This document shows, piece after piece, positions 17,522 to 26,862 of a stretch of 64,000 nucleotides of DNA. This DNA is from Myroides oncorhynchi (lineage in GTDB: Bacteria; Bacteroidota; Bacteroidia; Flavobacteriales; Flavobacteriaceae): positions 3,979,501 through 4,043,500 of the forward strand of contig NZ_JAJJMP010000001.1 of the NCBI RefSeq assembly GCF_020905415.1, written 5' to 3'. How positions within the stretch are numbered: position 1 is the first letter of the stretch; each line of letters begins with the position of its first letter. A model generated the notes under the pieces. That model searched no databases, was not told where the DNA came from, and saw only the letters and a list, made by a program, of their open reading frames with translations. Both the position numbers and the translations under genes were made by a program.

Positions 17522-17553
17522 TTTCACATTACACTATTTTAACAATTAATAAA

Positions 17554-17937
17554 ATGCAATTTAAGAACTATACATTTATTATTATTCTATTGATACTAGT
17601 TAGCTGTAAAAAAGAAGATTCTTTTCATCGCCCAGAAATGGACTCGTCAGAAACTACTGTTGCCAAAAGTATTCAAGGTAATTGGACTGAATTCATTCCT
17701 TTCAATAAAGAGAAACCTAAAAGCTTTACTTTAAAAGAGAGTGGAGATGCTTCTTCTATAAATGTTATCAATAAACAATACACACACTGGTGGGTGAATA
17801 GTCATCAATTATGTGTTCTTGCTGAAAGTGATACTAACAAACGTGATACTTTATTCTTTTCTCTAAAAGCTGTAAGCGATAAAGTAATAGTACTTGAGCA
17901 TAATAATCAAGAATATACTTACAAAAGAATAGAATAG
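17554..17937 (+). CDS. Small lipocalin-like lipoprotein
   Basis: A 127-residue protein with a lipoprotein signal ending in LILVSC (Cys18). The mature part is short and beta-rich and opens with IQGNWTEFIPF, the G-x-W start typical of Bacteroidota lipocalin-like lipoproteins, later with HWWVNSHQLCVL and VIVLEHNNQEYTY. It resembles in plan the two lipoproteins at 51139-51594 and 51710-52150. Probably anchored in a membrane facing the periplasm. It converges with the 17962 gene. The specific ligand, if any, is unknown. Confidence 0.75.
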   Translation: MQFKNYTFIIILLILVSCKKEDSFHRPEMDSSETTVAKSIQGNWTEFIPFNKEKPKSFTLKESGDASSINVINKQYTHWWVNSHQLCVLAESDTNKRDTLFFSLKAVSDKVIVLEHNNQEYTYKRIE

Positions 17938-17961
17938 TCATTGATCTTACATTATATTCTT

Positions 17962-18663
17962 TTATGAAATAATTGGTATTTTATGCAGATATGCTAATTG
18001 AAAAACTTTATCTTCAATCGCATCACTTGAGATAAAACCTTTATATTTTGGAGAATTTATTTCTTTATAAACTCTCTTGGCTTGCTGAACTAGTCCTTCT
18101 CTTTTTAGATAATTATTAAACCCTTGTACACTTTGCTCATAGGTAGCAAAACAGCACATAAAGTCAACTGGATAGATAAAGTTTTTTGACAACATATATT
18201 CATTTAGTCTCCATCCATTCTTTATAATATACTCAATCAAAATCTGTTTATTAAGAAAGAAGTTAAGAAGTGGATTTACATACGTTAATAACAAATCTTG
18301 AACAATCTGTTTAAATTCTTGTATGTTTTTCTGTGTAATTTCCCAATTAAACTTCTTAGGAAACTGAGGTATGACATCTTGCAACTGAGTGACAAATACC
18401 GTATCTATAGCCAAATCTCTACTTCTATAATTCTTTAGCCTCCATTCTTTTAATTGTTCAGAAAGCACCATAATAGCACAAGAGAAACTCACGCTACCTT
18501 TACCTTCATTATGAATAACGTGAAACTTTATTATTAGTACAAAGTCATTGTCAGGTACTTTATACTTAAGCACCATACCTTTTTGAGTTGATGTAAACCC
18601 TTTTTGAACATAGGTATGTCCAAGATCGTTTATAAAACTTAAAACTGTTTGCTTCCCTATCAT
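17962..18663 (-). CDS. Hypothetical DUF4304-like protein
   Basis: About 233 residues from the ATG ending at 18663; a TTG six codons upstream is an alternative. It is soluble and mixed alpha/beta. The opening (VLSFINDLGHTYVQKGFTS, GMVLKYKVPDNDFVLIIKFHV, GKGSVSFSCAIMVLS) looks like the DUF4304 pattern, in which a helix is followed by strands and a serine-rich FS-x-C segment. The family has no known activity but is common among accessory genes. It is the last of three leftward genes with short spacers. Confidence 0.6.
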   Translation of the reverse strand: MIGKQTVLSFINDLGHTYVQKGFTSTQKGMVLKYKVPDNDFVLIIKFHVIHNEGKGSVSFSCAIMVLSEQLKEWRLKNYRSRDLAIDTVFVTQLQDVIPQFPKKFNWEITQKNIQEFKQIVQDLLLTYVNPLLNFFLNKQILIEYIIKNGWRLNEYMLSKNFIYPVDFMCCFATYEQSVQGFNNYLKREGLVQQAKRVYKEINSPKYKGFISSDAIEDKVFQLAYLHKIPIIS

Positions 18664-18687
18664 AAAAGATATGTAGTTCAATAGTTT

Positions 18688-19371
18688 TTACTCCCTTACT
18701 AATTCAATATAATCTGTCGAATCCCCACTATTCTCTAACTCTTTCTTATAAATTAAAGCCTCTAGATTTCTATAAAAATTAAAATAAGAAGCAAAGAGCA
18801 ATATAGTAGTTAATATGACTCCATGAATTAAGACACCTAATTTGATGGTATACATAACATCTGCTATTGCCATTATTCTATATTGATACATACGCATAAA
18901 GTAAATCAAGATAAAACTAATCCATATTAATAAAATCCAATAAGACTTAAATCTTTTGAGCTGTATCGCTGTACTTTTTTTAATATATAACACTGCACAT
19001 ATAGTCATCTTATTAAGCAATCTATAAGGCATTATAAAGTTAAAAATAGGTACTAACCAACCCAATAAAATCCAATACTTAGAATCTGTTAGTCTAGAGT
19101 CAACACTCTGCATATTTGAATATGCTCTAAAAAACCACACTATTAGCACTATAAGAAAGAATAAACTCGCTACAATATTAAATAGGGTAACGATATAATT
19201 TATTGTTTCAAATTTCATTAAATCTCTATTGATATAATGAACTCCTTCATTAGCATTTTTGTAGATTACGTATTGGATCAATAAACAATTTAAAGATGCT
19301 ACTGATGAAATAATCAACATCTTAATAGCAACTGCAAGAGCATTCCCTCTACTAACATTAGACAGTAACAT
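18688..19371 (-). CDS. DUF4328-type membrane protein
   Basis: About 227 residues from the ATG ending at 19371. A TTG at 19401 would overlap the upstream gene by ten bases and is the alternative. It has about four to five hydrophobic segments. The hallmark is IVWFFRAYSNMQSVDSRLTDSKYWILLGWLVP split by polar residues, followed by FNFIMPYRLLNKM, the DUF4328 motif. The family has no known function. It is the middle gene of a three-gene leftward run with a secreted protein upstream and a DUF4304-like protein downstream. Confidence 0.8.
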   Translation of the reverse strand: MLLSNVSRGNALAVAIKMLIISSVASLNCLLIQYVIYKNANEGVHYINRDLMKFETINYIVTLFNIVASLFFLIVLIVWFFRAYSNMQSVDSRLTDSKYWILLGWLVPIFNFIMPYRLLNKMTICAVLYIKKSTAIQLKRFKSYWILLIWISFILIYFMRMYQYRIMAIADVMYTIKLGVLIHGVILTTILLFASYFNFYRNLEALIYKKELENSGDSTDYIELVRE

Positions 19372-19391
19372 AGAATCCTTGTGTTTTTTAA

Positions 19392-20003
19392 TTATCTCCA
19401 AAGCTCTTGGCTTTGAATCTTAATTTCTTTTATTCTGTTTTTTTCTGTATCTCCTATTTTACTTTCACATACTACCCAATACATCAATTTTCTATTGCTC
19501 TGAGGGTTAGTATACACACAGCTTAACAAAGGAGATTCTGGGTTATTACCCTTTCCATTTTTATAATTCATAGGAGTAGTACAATAAGGCATTAATTCTT
19601 CTACTGTAGTATTATACAAATAATCTTTATCCTTAAATGTTACTTTACCTGAAGTATCTTTCATATACTCACTATCTATGAGAAACTGAAGAGTATAATA
19701 CAACTGATCTCCTCGTTTAAGTTTTTCTACAGAAAATCGAGGTTCCTCAGCTGTTTTATAAGGAATATAATATAGTGTATCACCTTCGAAATCATCATAT
19801 ATACTATAATCCATCTTTCCTTCCTGCATCTTCTTTGGCGCTATTGCTAACGTTTTTAATATATCTCTTACTTGAGAATTATCCACTTTATCAGCAGTCA
19901 CTAATTCCATTAGTTCTCCTATTTTTTGACTAAATTTCTTCTCTTGTGCTTGTATAGTGATAACACTAAACAATGCTATGATACTCCATAACGCTTTATA
20001 CAT
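19392..20003 (-). CDS. Exported hypothetical protein
   Basis: A 203-residue protein with a signal peptide (MYKALWSIIALFSVITIQA, cleavage before QEKK), so periplasmic or outer-membrane. The mature part begins with a helical, charged segment and continues with beta-type stretches, including DTLYYIPY and KLMYWVVCESKIGD. No family is recognised. It is the first of three leftward genes; the next start lies 20 bp downstream, or overlaps if the TTG start is used. Confidence 0.7.
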   Translation of the reverse strand: MYKALWSIIALFSVITIQAQEKKFSQKIGELMELVTADKVDNSQVRDILKTLAIAPKKMQEGKMDYSIYDDFEGDTLYYIPYKTAEEPRFSVEKLKRGDQLYYTLQFLIDSEYMKDTSGKVTFKDKDYLYNTTVEELMPYCTTPMNYKNGKGNNPESPLLSCVYTNPQSNRKLMYWVVCESKIGDTEKNRIKEIKIQSQELWR

Positions 20004-20056
20004 AACTTTCTATTTGATTTCTCTAAATTATAACATTTGATGGCTAACACAAAATA

Positions 20057-21103
20057 CTAATAAGTATATTTATCTATATATTGCTGTCTTTTCTCCTTAC
20101 TTATTCCTAATCCGTTAGTGATATAATTATCCATAGAACCATACTTCCCTTCAATTCCCCTGAACATTGCTTCAATATAAATTGGTTTTATCCATGAAAA
20201 GTTTTCTATTACTTGATAGTCTATCTTAGGATATATCACCTTTCCTATCTTTGCTAACTTTAAAAGCTTCTCTACCTCTTTAGCTCTATAATTATTAGAC
20301 AACATGTACTCTGATAAAATAATCTCTCTATCTACTTCTAGGATACTCAACACTAACGCTCCTATCATCCCTGTTCTATCTTTGCCAGCAGAACAGTGAA
20401 ATAATACTGCATCATCACTATCAAATAATTGATCTACTATACCTTTTACAAATTGAGGATTTTCAAGCATATAAAGCTTGTAAAACTCCATTACTAAACT
20501 ATCTGCTTGTATTGGTGTGATTTTGCCTTTTAACACTTCTTTTTTGGTCTTCGAGAACATATCTTCAGAGTCATCATATACTTGTACATTATTATAAGAT
20601 ATACCTGCAGGTATTCTATCTGGCTTCTTTGCTAATTCTTTATCAGTACGCAAATCTATGACTGTCTTTATACCTAACCCATTTACCTTATCAAATTCAT
20701 TTGCTTTTAATTTAGATAAATGTCCACTTCTAAAAAAATGTCCCCATACAATCTGCTTTCCTTCTTTATTCATTATACCTCCCATATCTCTAAAGTTATG
20801 AACGTCTTTAAATACAATATGTCTATTAGATAAATAAGTAGTATCATTATGCTGTATAACTTTGTAAGTATTTCTATCCTTAGTATGAATATAAAACTGT
20901 CCGACCTCTGTTGTTACATGGCTATTATTATCTAACCAGAGTTGTTCATCAGTAGATAAGTTAGCTATATATCCTTTCTTATTTTCTACAATACTTCGAT
21001 TAGCATCCAAATCTGAAAACACAATAGGTTGATATGCTTTATAAGAGCAACCTACCAACGAAAAAGAGGTCAATACATAAAGTATGATATTATAACAACG
21101 CAT
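20057..21103 (-). CDS. Lipoprotein tyrosine/dual-specificity phosphatase
   Basis: A 348-residue protein with a lipobox LVGC (Cys19). Residues about 95-260 make the phosphatase domain of the bacterial Y_phosphatase3 type: FKDVHNFRDMGG, GHFFRSGHLSKL, TVIDLRTDKE and the P-loop HCSAGKDRTG with catalytic Cys237 and Arg243. The general acid may be Asp in YDDSED (about 177-181). Members act on phosphotyrosine, phosphoserine or phosphoinositides. The lipid anchor places it outside the cytoplasm. It is upstream of the three-gene unknown cluster, 53 bp away. Confidence 0.92.
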   Translation of the reverse strand: MRCYNIILYVLTSFSLVGCSYKAYQPIVFSDLDANRSIVENKKGYIANLSTDEQLWLDNNSHVTTEVGQFYIHTKDRNTYKVIQHNDTTYLSNRHIVFKDVHNFRDMGGIMNKEGKQIVWGHFFRSGHLSKLKANEFDKVNGLGIKTVIDLRTDKELAKKPDRIPAGISYNNVQVYDDSEDMFSKTKKEVLKGKITPIQADSLVMEFYKLYMLENPQFVKGIVDQLFDSDDAVLFHCSAGKDRTGMIGALVLSILEVDREIILSEYMLSNNYRAKEVEKLLKLAKIGKVIYPKIDYQVIENFSWIKPIYIEAMFRGIEGKYGSMDNYITNGLGISKEKRQQYIDKYTY

Positions 21104-21190
21104 AGATTAAAAGTTTAGGTTACTAACAAAAATAGACATAATATTCTAAATCAAAAATTTGACGAAACCAAGAAAAAAATTGGTGTAATA

Positions 21191-21229
21191 AAAAAACCTC
21201 CTAGCTATTGTTTAATAGTAGGAGGTTCT
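21191..21229 (-). terminator. Rho-independent terminator of catalase
   Basis: AACCTCCTA (21195-21203) pairs with TAGGAGGTT (21219-21227), with a smaller inner pairing, followed on the minus strand by a U-run. Confidence 0.85.
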
Positions 21230-21250
21230 TAAGGAGTATATAAATAACTA

Positions 21251-22729
21251 TTATGAATTCATGTGTTTACTTACATCGAAGTTTAAGCCCTGAGCAATTC
21301 TCATACCTAACTCCATATTCGCTCTAAACCAGTGACAAAGTTGTCTACCGATAATTTCATCGCGCTTAGGTCCGTCTATTCCGCCCATAGCTGCAACGAT
21401 ATTAGCTACTGTATTTGTTTTTTCTTCAGCTGTCATAATCTCATATAGTTTGCCAGGTTGGCTATAGTGATCATTCTCTCCTTCTCCATTTCTATCATAT
21501 CTATCCGCTATTACACTATTTAGCTCTTGAGCTGGTTCTGCATAACTTTGATCAACTTTGATGTTATCAAAACTATTTGGGAAATAGTTTGGAGCATCCT
21601 CTCCATTTCCATCTACTCTCATATAACCATCTCTTTGGTAATTATTAGTCATATAAGGGCAGCGATTTACTGGTATTTGTTCATAGTTAGTTCCTAATCT
21701 ATAACGTTGTGCATCTGGATAAGACAATAAACGTCCTTGAAGCATTTTATCTGGTGAAAAACCGATACCATCTACGATATGTGCTGGTGCAAAAGCAGCC
21801 TGTTCTACATCTTGAAAATAGTTACGTGGACTTTTGTTCAACTCCATCACACCAACATCAATAAGAGGATACTCAGCATGAGGCCAAACTTTAGTGACAT
21901 CAAATGGATTTACTATTGCCTCTTTTGCTTGCTGTTCTGTCATTACCTGAATCTTTAAATTCCATTTAGGAAAATCTCCATTAGCAATGTGGTCGTTTAA
22001 ATCTCGTTGTGCATAATCCATATCCTTAGCTCTCATATCATCCGCCTCAGGTCCTGTTAGGTTTTTAATACCTTGTGCTGTTTTAAAATGAAACTTCACA
22101 TACACTCTTACATTATCACTATTAATCATAGAAAACGTATGACTACCATATCCGTTCATATGTCTATACCCGAATGGCGTACCTCTATCTGACATCAAAA
22201 TCATTACTTGGTGTAAACTTTCAGGATTTAATGACCAGAAATCCCATACCATAGTAGCTGACTTTAGATTAGTCATAGGGTGTCTTTTTTGTGTATGTAT
22301 AAAATCCGGGAATTTTTTGGCATCTTTTATAAAGAAAACAGGAGTATTATTTCCTACTAAATCCCAATTACCGTCTTCTGTATAAAACTTAACAGCGAAA
22401 CCACGTGGATCACGTTCTGAATCTGCAGACCCTTTCTCACCTCCTACAGTAGAAAAGCGAATAAATAGTTCTGTTTGTTTTCCAACTTCGCTAAACAACT
22501 TCGCTTTTGTATACTTTGTAATATCATTAGTTACTGTAAATGTACCATACGCTCCTGCTCCTTTAGCGTGTACTATACGCTCTGGAATACGCTCTCTATT
22601 AAAGTGAGCAAGCTTCTCATGCAAAATATAATCTTCTAATAAGACAGGTCCTCTAGCTCCTGCTGTTAATGAATCTTCATGATCTACATATGGTCTTCCT
22701 GATGCTGTTGTTAATTTAGTTTCTTTCAT
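21251..22729 (-). CDS. katA: Monofunctional heme catalase
   Basis: A 492-residue clade-3-size catalase that splits hydrogen peroxide into water and oxygen. The distal heme site is intact: His54 in RIPERIVHAKGAGAYG and the Asn in DLVGNNTPVFFI. The proximal Tyr lies in RLLSYPDAQRYRLG. It has no signal peptide, so it is cytoplasmic. It is a single-gene unit with a TATATTTG box at 22762-22769 and a terminator at 21191-21229. I saw no clear OxyR or PerR site by eye. Full length with no odd features. Confidence 0.97.
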   Translation of the reverse strand: MKETKLTTASGRPYVDHEDSLTAGARGPVLLEDYILHEKLAHFNRERIPERIVHAKGAGAYGTFTVTNDITKYTKAKLFSEVGKQTELFIRFSTVGGEKGSADSERDPRGFAVKFYTEDGNWDLVGNNTPVFFIKDAKKFPDFIHTQKRHPMTNLKSATMVWDFWSLNPESLHQVMILMSDRGTPFGYRHMNGYGSHTFSMINSDNVRVYVKFHFKTAQGIKNLTGPEADDMRAKDMDYAQRDLNDHIANGDFPKWNLKIQVMTEQQAKEAIVNPFDVTKVWPHAEYPLIDVGVMELNKSPRNYFQDVEQAAFAPAHIVDGIGFSPDKMLQGRLLSYPDAQRYRLGTNYEQIPVNRCPYMTNNYQRDGYMRVDGNGEDAPNYFPNSFDNIKVDQSYAEPAQELNSVIADRYDRNGEGENDHYSQPGKLYEIMTAEEKTNTVANIVAAMGGIDGPKRDEIIGRQLCHWFRANMELGMRIAQGLNFDVSKHMNS

Positions 22730-22761
22730 AATATTATTGTTTTTGTTTCATTTTTCTTTTA

Positions 22762-22769
22762 CAAATATA
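22762..22769 (-). promoter_or_regulatory. TAnnTTTG promoter box of katA
   Basis: The minus-strand sequence is TATATTTG, 33 bases before the katA ATG. Confidence 0.55.
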
Positions 22770-23144
22770 CCTACTTAACACACTGATTACTAGAATAAAG
22801 AATACTATCCCTCGATACAAGTATAGATAAAAACTATTAATAAAAGCTAAAGCAATAAGATTTACTAATAAAAAATTACTTTAAAACCTTAACTTAAAGT
22901 AGTATTAATTGATAACATTGAGATATTACAGAGTCTAAGTAACCTGAATAAAACAAAATTCAAGCCAAATTAGCGAAGCTAATCAACTTCATTACATTTA
23001 ATGATCGAATAATAACTAACTACTAGCAAGTTACCTTCAGTTAATAAACAACAAAATTAACATAGTTCGTCCTTTTTTTGAATAAGTAATAATGAGAAAC
23101 ACAATGAACACAAAGAATAAGTTGTAGGTGTTTTGGCATTATTT
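22770..23144. other. Gap between catalase and sensor kinase
   Basis: About 375 bp of AT-rich DNA between the katA promoter and the stop of the kinase gene. I see no open frame of note, no strong hairpin and no repeat. Confidence 0.5.
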
Positions 23145-25151
23145 TTAGACAAAAATAACAAACATCAGTTTAGTTCCTTCCCCTTTTCTACTCTTAAGAA
23201 ATAACTTAGATCTTAACAAATAAAGTCTATCTTCTATATTTTTTAATCCTAAACCGCGATTTACAGTTTTGATATCGAAGCCTCTACCATTATCCTTAAC
23301 TTGAATTATAAATTCTGTATCAGATACATATTCCAGAGTTAAAGTACATATAGTCGCCTCAGCATACTTCTGAACGTTCTGAAAAGCTTCTTGAAGAATG
23401 CGATAAATATTCACTTTCACATGATGAGAGAGTCTTTCTAACTCTAATCTTGAATCTATGTTACAGCTAAATTGAGTATAAAAATTCCTATTTTGGATTG
23501 TTACTAACTCTTCTATTAATTGCTTAAAATCATGAACTAAGAACTTATCATCCGCAAACAAAGCATGAGAACTATTTTTAATAAAGACTTCGACTTCATG
23601 TACTTCTTTTACCAAAACCTCTTTAATCTGTTCTAAGTTTTCTTGTTCTAATTGCAATAAAGAGAAACGAGTAACAAAAAGCTTGTTTAATATACCATCG
23701 TGAAGCTCTTTAGCAAATTTCTTACGTTCGCTTTCTTGTGCAGTAGCAATTCTATTTTGAATGTGAATTATCGAATCGTAATACTTTTCAGTATCTTTTT
23801 GATACATCTGAACTATTGCTATTTCTTTTGCTTTATTTCTAAAAACTATTGCCACTATTGCTCCTATAAAAAATAGTACAAGTGTAATACTGAAAAATAC
23901 AATAAGACTATTCTGGTCTTTAAGAGCTTGATTTGAACGTATCAGACTATCTGATTCATATTTTAAACGAGCAAATCTACTGCGAATAATATTATTACTA
24001 TTTGTTACCTGTTCGCTTATTTTCTTATATTGATATAGATTTTCCTTTGCACTTCCTACATCGTATAGCAACTTAAGTGCAATAGCATCTCTTTGTGATT
24101 CTAAATCGTTAAATATCTTGGCTGATTTTAATACCTGATTGACAAGATGAGATCCAGCACTATCGTTACCTGCTGAAAAATTATACTTTGCATAAAGCAG
24201 GTTGTCTTTATTGAGAGAGTATACATTATTTAATTTCACATTTAATTCTAGTGATTCTTGGATAAACACTAAAGCTGATTGATAATCCTCTGTTGCTAAT
24301 TCGACTTCACCTAGTTTACTCAAAAGCAAAGGTAAAAATAGGTTCCTATCAACTTCTCTAACATTTCCTAAATCCATCAATGCAGATTCAATAATATACT
24401 CAGCCTCTTCATACTCATTTTTAGCGATGTAAGCTTTAGCTAAGTTATTTTTAATAGCTATTCGATTTAGCCTTATTTGGTATTCATTATATTTTTCCCT
24501 TATTCGAGTGTGATTTAAAATACGATCTGCTGCATGAAATAGCTCGATCGCTTTATCATACTCTTCTAACCCTAGCTTGGCAGTAGCTAATACATATAAT
24601 TGACTGTATTTTTTATAGCTTCTAGTTTCACTAGTTTGATTTAAACTTAAAGACTTTTTTACTTGTAATTCGGCTTCTGGAAATACTCCATTATCATTTA
24701 GCAATACTCCTAAATACAAGTAAGTCTGTTGAAGGTTTATAGTATCTTTTAATTTTTTATAATACTGAGTCGCTTTGTGATAATAGTAGTAACTACTATC
24801 TGGAATTATATTATGCTGAAAATACTCCCCTAAAGCAAAGCTACTTTGGGCTATTGTAACACTGTCTCCTAAAGATAGAGCTTGTGTAAATTGCTTACTT
24901 ATATGATTTTTCTTTGTTTTACTTTTAGTAAGTGAAGGTAAATGTTGATTGCTATTAGCATATGTAGTAAATGTCAACAAATATTTTGTCAAGCGATTAC
25001 TCTCACTTTTATAGAGAGAATCGGTCAACATAACGCTTTTTACTGCTGCATCTATCACTTGACTCTTACTATTAGACTCATTACCTTCTTTTTTAACACA
25101 ATTACTAAACACTAATACAACTAAAAAAAAGAAAAAATATTTACACCACAT
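23145..25151 (-). CDS. Orphan TPR-containing sensor histidine kinase (HisKA_3 type)
   Basis: A 668-residue protein. A lipobox-like signal VFSNC (Cys18) opens it. Residues about 85-360 are TPR-like helical repeats (ALGEYFQ, TYLYLGVLLNDNG, NNLAKAYIAKNEYEEAE, GEVELATEDYQSALVF), predicted periplasmic. One membrane helix is at about 415-437. The cytoplasmic part has the H-box ERKKFAKELHDGILNKLF with His484 and an ATP-binding domain with DNGRGFDI and GLGLKNIEDR. This is the NarL-partner kinase type (HisKA_3). No response regulator gene is next to it. Bacteroidota relatives often signal to LuxR/NarL-type regulators encoded elsewhere. Confidence 0.9.
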   Translation of the reverse strand: MWCKYFFFFLVVLVFSNCVKKEGNESNSKSQVIDAAVKSVMLTDSLYKSESNRLTKYLLTFTTYANSNQHLPSLTKSKTKKNHISKQFTQALSLGDSVTIAQSSFALGEYFQHNIIPDSSYYYYHKATQYYKKLKDTINLQQTYLYLGVLLNDNGVFPEAELQVKKSLSLNQTSETRSYKKYSQLYVLATAKLGLEEYDKAIELFHAADRILNHTRIREKYNEYQIRLNRIAIKNNLAKAYIAKNEYEEAEYIIESALMDLGNVREVDRNLFLPLLLSKLGEVELATEDYQSALVFIQESLELNVKLNNVYSLNKDNLLYAKYNFSAGNDSAGSHLVNQVLKSAKIFNDLESQRDAIALKLLYDVGSAKENLYQYKKISEQVTNSNNIIRSRFARLKYESDSLIRSNQALKDQNSLIVFFSITLVLFFIGAIVAIVFRNKAKEIAIVQMYQKDTEKYYDSIIHIQNRIATAQESERKKFAKELHDGILNKLFVTRFSLLQLEQENLEQIKEVLVKEVHEVEVFIKNSSHALFADDKFLVHDFKQLIEELVTIQNRNFYTQFSCNIDSRLELERLSHHVKVNIYRILQEAFQNVQKYAEATICTLTLEYVSDTEFIIQVKDNGRGFDIKTVNRGLGLKNIEDRLYLLRSKLFLKSRKGEGTKLMFVIFV

Positions 25152-25291
25152 GAGATATTAAATGCTTTTTAATACCTAGAGTTTAGTAATTATTATCTAT
25201 TCTAGATATACCTGGCTAAATATAAAACATTAAATTATGTAAAAGACAAGTACTACATATTATTATTAACAATAGTTTCAAACATTTACTC

Positions 25292-26596
25292 CTATTTTTC
25301 CAATGCTTTTTTAAAGGCGTTGAGCACACGTTCTCTTGCAAATTTATGATCAACTATGGGTTGTACATAAGTCAACTCTCGCCATTCAGGTACCCATTTA
25401 TCTAAATAAACTCCGTTCTTATCAAACTTCTTTACTTGTTCTGTCGGATTAAATACTCTAAAGTATGGTGCTGCATCACATCCACATCCTGCTACCCATT
25501 GCCAGTTACCATTATTAGAAGCCAAATCATAATCTAGTAACTGCTGTGCGAAGTAGGCTTCTCCCCATCTCCAATCTATCAATAGATGTTTAGTCAAAAA
25601 ACTAGCAACAACCATCCTCACTCGATTATGCATAAACCCAGTAGCATTCAGCTCGCGCATACCTGCATCCACTAATGGATAACCTGTATTACCTTCACAC
25701 CAAGCTTCGTATTCAGTTTCGTTATTTCGATATTGAACAGCTTCATACTTTGCCTTAAAACAATTGTTCTCTACTTGTGGATATAAATATAGTATCTGAC
25801 CAAAGAACTCTCTCCATATTAACTCTGATAGCCATACCGCATTCTCCTTCAATGCTATTCTCACACAATGTCTCACAGATATAGTACCGAAGCGAAGAGC
25901 TACTCCTAACTTACTCGTTCCTTCTACTCCAGGATAATCTCTATATTGATCATAATTAGAGACTATAAACAGATCTATTTGTGGAACATCATATTTGACC
26001 TGACTTTGCTTATAACCTAGTTCTTCTAAAGTAGGTAAGGCACATTCCATTGTATAAAACATCTCACGATTTAACTCAACTGAATAATCAAATAAATGTC
26101 GTTCAGTCAATAACAGTCTCCATTGTTTAGCATAAGGTGTATACACTTGATAAGGTGTACCATCTTGTTTTAAGATCTCTCCTCCTCTAAAGATAACGTG
26201 GTCTTTATATCTATTTAGCAGAATACTTTGACTTGCTAAAAACTGTTCTACTTCTGCATCTCTTTTAATCGTACGTGGTTCATAATCCTCATTAGTATAA
26301 ACAGCTTTCACTTCATACTTCTGCATTAGAGAGGCAAATACTTCCATCACTGTATTATGAAAACATAGTACACCTGTACCTAATTTTGATAAAGTATCAT
26401 TCACTCTAGACAATGCTTGATGAATATATTCTAAACGCTTATCGGTTGGATTGGTAAACTGTTTTAATATATCCTTGTCAAAAATAAAGATAGGTAGTAC
26501 ACAATATCCACTTTGTAAAGCATAATACAAAGCAACATTATCCTCTAAACGCAAATCACGTCTAAACCAAAAAACAACTATTTCTTCTCTATTCAT
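25292..26596 (-). CDS. phrB: Deoxyribodipyrimidine photolyase (class I CPD type)
   Basis: A 434-residue protein of the cryptochrome/photolyase family that repairs UV pyrimidine dimers with blue light. The N-terminal antenna domain has VVFWFRRDLRLEDN. The FAD domain (about 200-430) has SKLGVALRFGTISVRH, WREFFGQILY, DAGMRELNATGFMHNRVRM and LASNNGNWQWVAGCGCDAAP; the latter two are typical of class I photolyases that bind DNA and FAD. It is leftward and downstream of the DASS operon, with the operon terminator (26622-26681) just before its start. The upstream hairpin may overlap its promoter region. Confidence 0.95.
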   Translation of the reverse strand: MNREEIVVFWFRRDLRLEDNVALYYALQSGYCVLPIFIFDKDILKQFTNPTDKRLEYIHQALSRVNDTLSKLGTGVLCFHNTVMEVFASLMQKYEVKAVYTNEDYEPRTIKRDAEVEQFLASQSILLNRYKDHVIFRGGEILKQDGTPYQVYTPYAKQWRLLLTERHLFDYSVELNREMFYTMECALPTLEELGYKQSQVKYDVPQIDLFIVSNYDQYRDYPGVEGTSKLGVALRFGTISVRHCVRIALKENAVWLSELIWREFFGQILYLYPQVENNCFKAKYEAVQYRNNETEYEAWCEGNTGYPLVDAGMRELNATGFMHNRVRMVVASFLTKHLLIDWRWGEAYFAQQLLDYDLASNNGNWQWVAGCGCDAAPYFRVFNPTEQVKKFDKNGVYLDKWVPEWRELTYVQPIVDHKFARERVLNAFKKALEK

Positions 26597-26621
26597 ATCT
26601 ACATAACTTCTAAAGTATTCC

Positions 26622-26681
26622 CAAAAAAAATGAGCTAAGTACTCTTTTATTCCCGAAAGATATAAAAGAATACTTAGCCCA
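26622..26681 (-). terminator. Terminator of the sdh-porin-DASS operon
   Basis: Arms at 26631-26650 and 26662-26681 pair over about 20 bp with two imperfect positions (minus strand: GCTAAGTATTCTTTTAT with ATAAAAGAGTACTTAGC). Eight A on the plus strand at 26623-26630 become a U-run. Copy B of the 154-bp repeat lies between this site and the DASS stop codon. Confidence 0.85.
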
Positions 26682-26690
26682 CTAAATCAA

Positions 26691-26844
26691 ACCTTAAATT
26701 TGCAGATAACATTTAAACGAGAATGAATTGTACAAAACAGAGCAATATTAACGATTAAAGCACACTATCGTGTGGTTTCAGAGCTAATTGAAGCTATGTA
26801 AAGTAGAATTAATTCGCAGTAAATGGTAGTTGCATATTTAAGGT
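26691..26844 (+). repeat. 154-bp palindromic repeat, copy B (reference copy)
   Basis: Begins ACCTTAAATTTGCA and ends TGCATATTTAAGGT. Read from each end inward, the two halves stay complementary with mismatches for about 70 bases, so the whole copy can fold into one long hairpin. The tip CACAC-TATC-GTGTG is at 26761-26774. It is 18 bp past the DASS stop codon and 9 bp before the operon terminator. It has no coding capacity. Confidence 0.88.
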
Positions 26845-26862
26845 CAGATATAAACTACTTTA

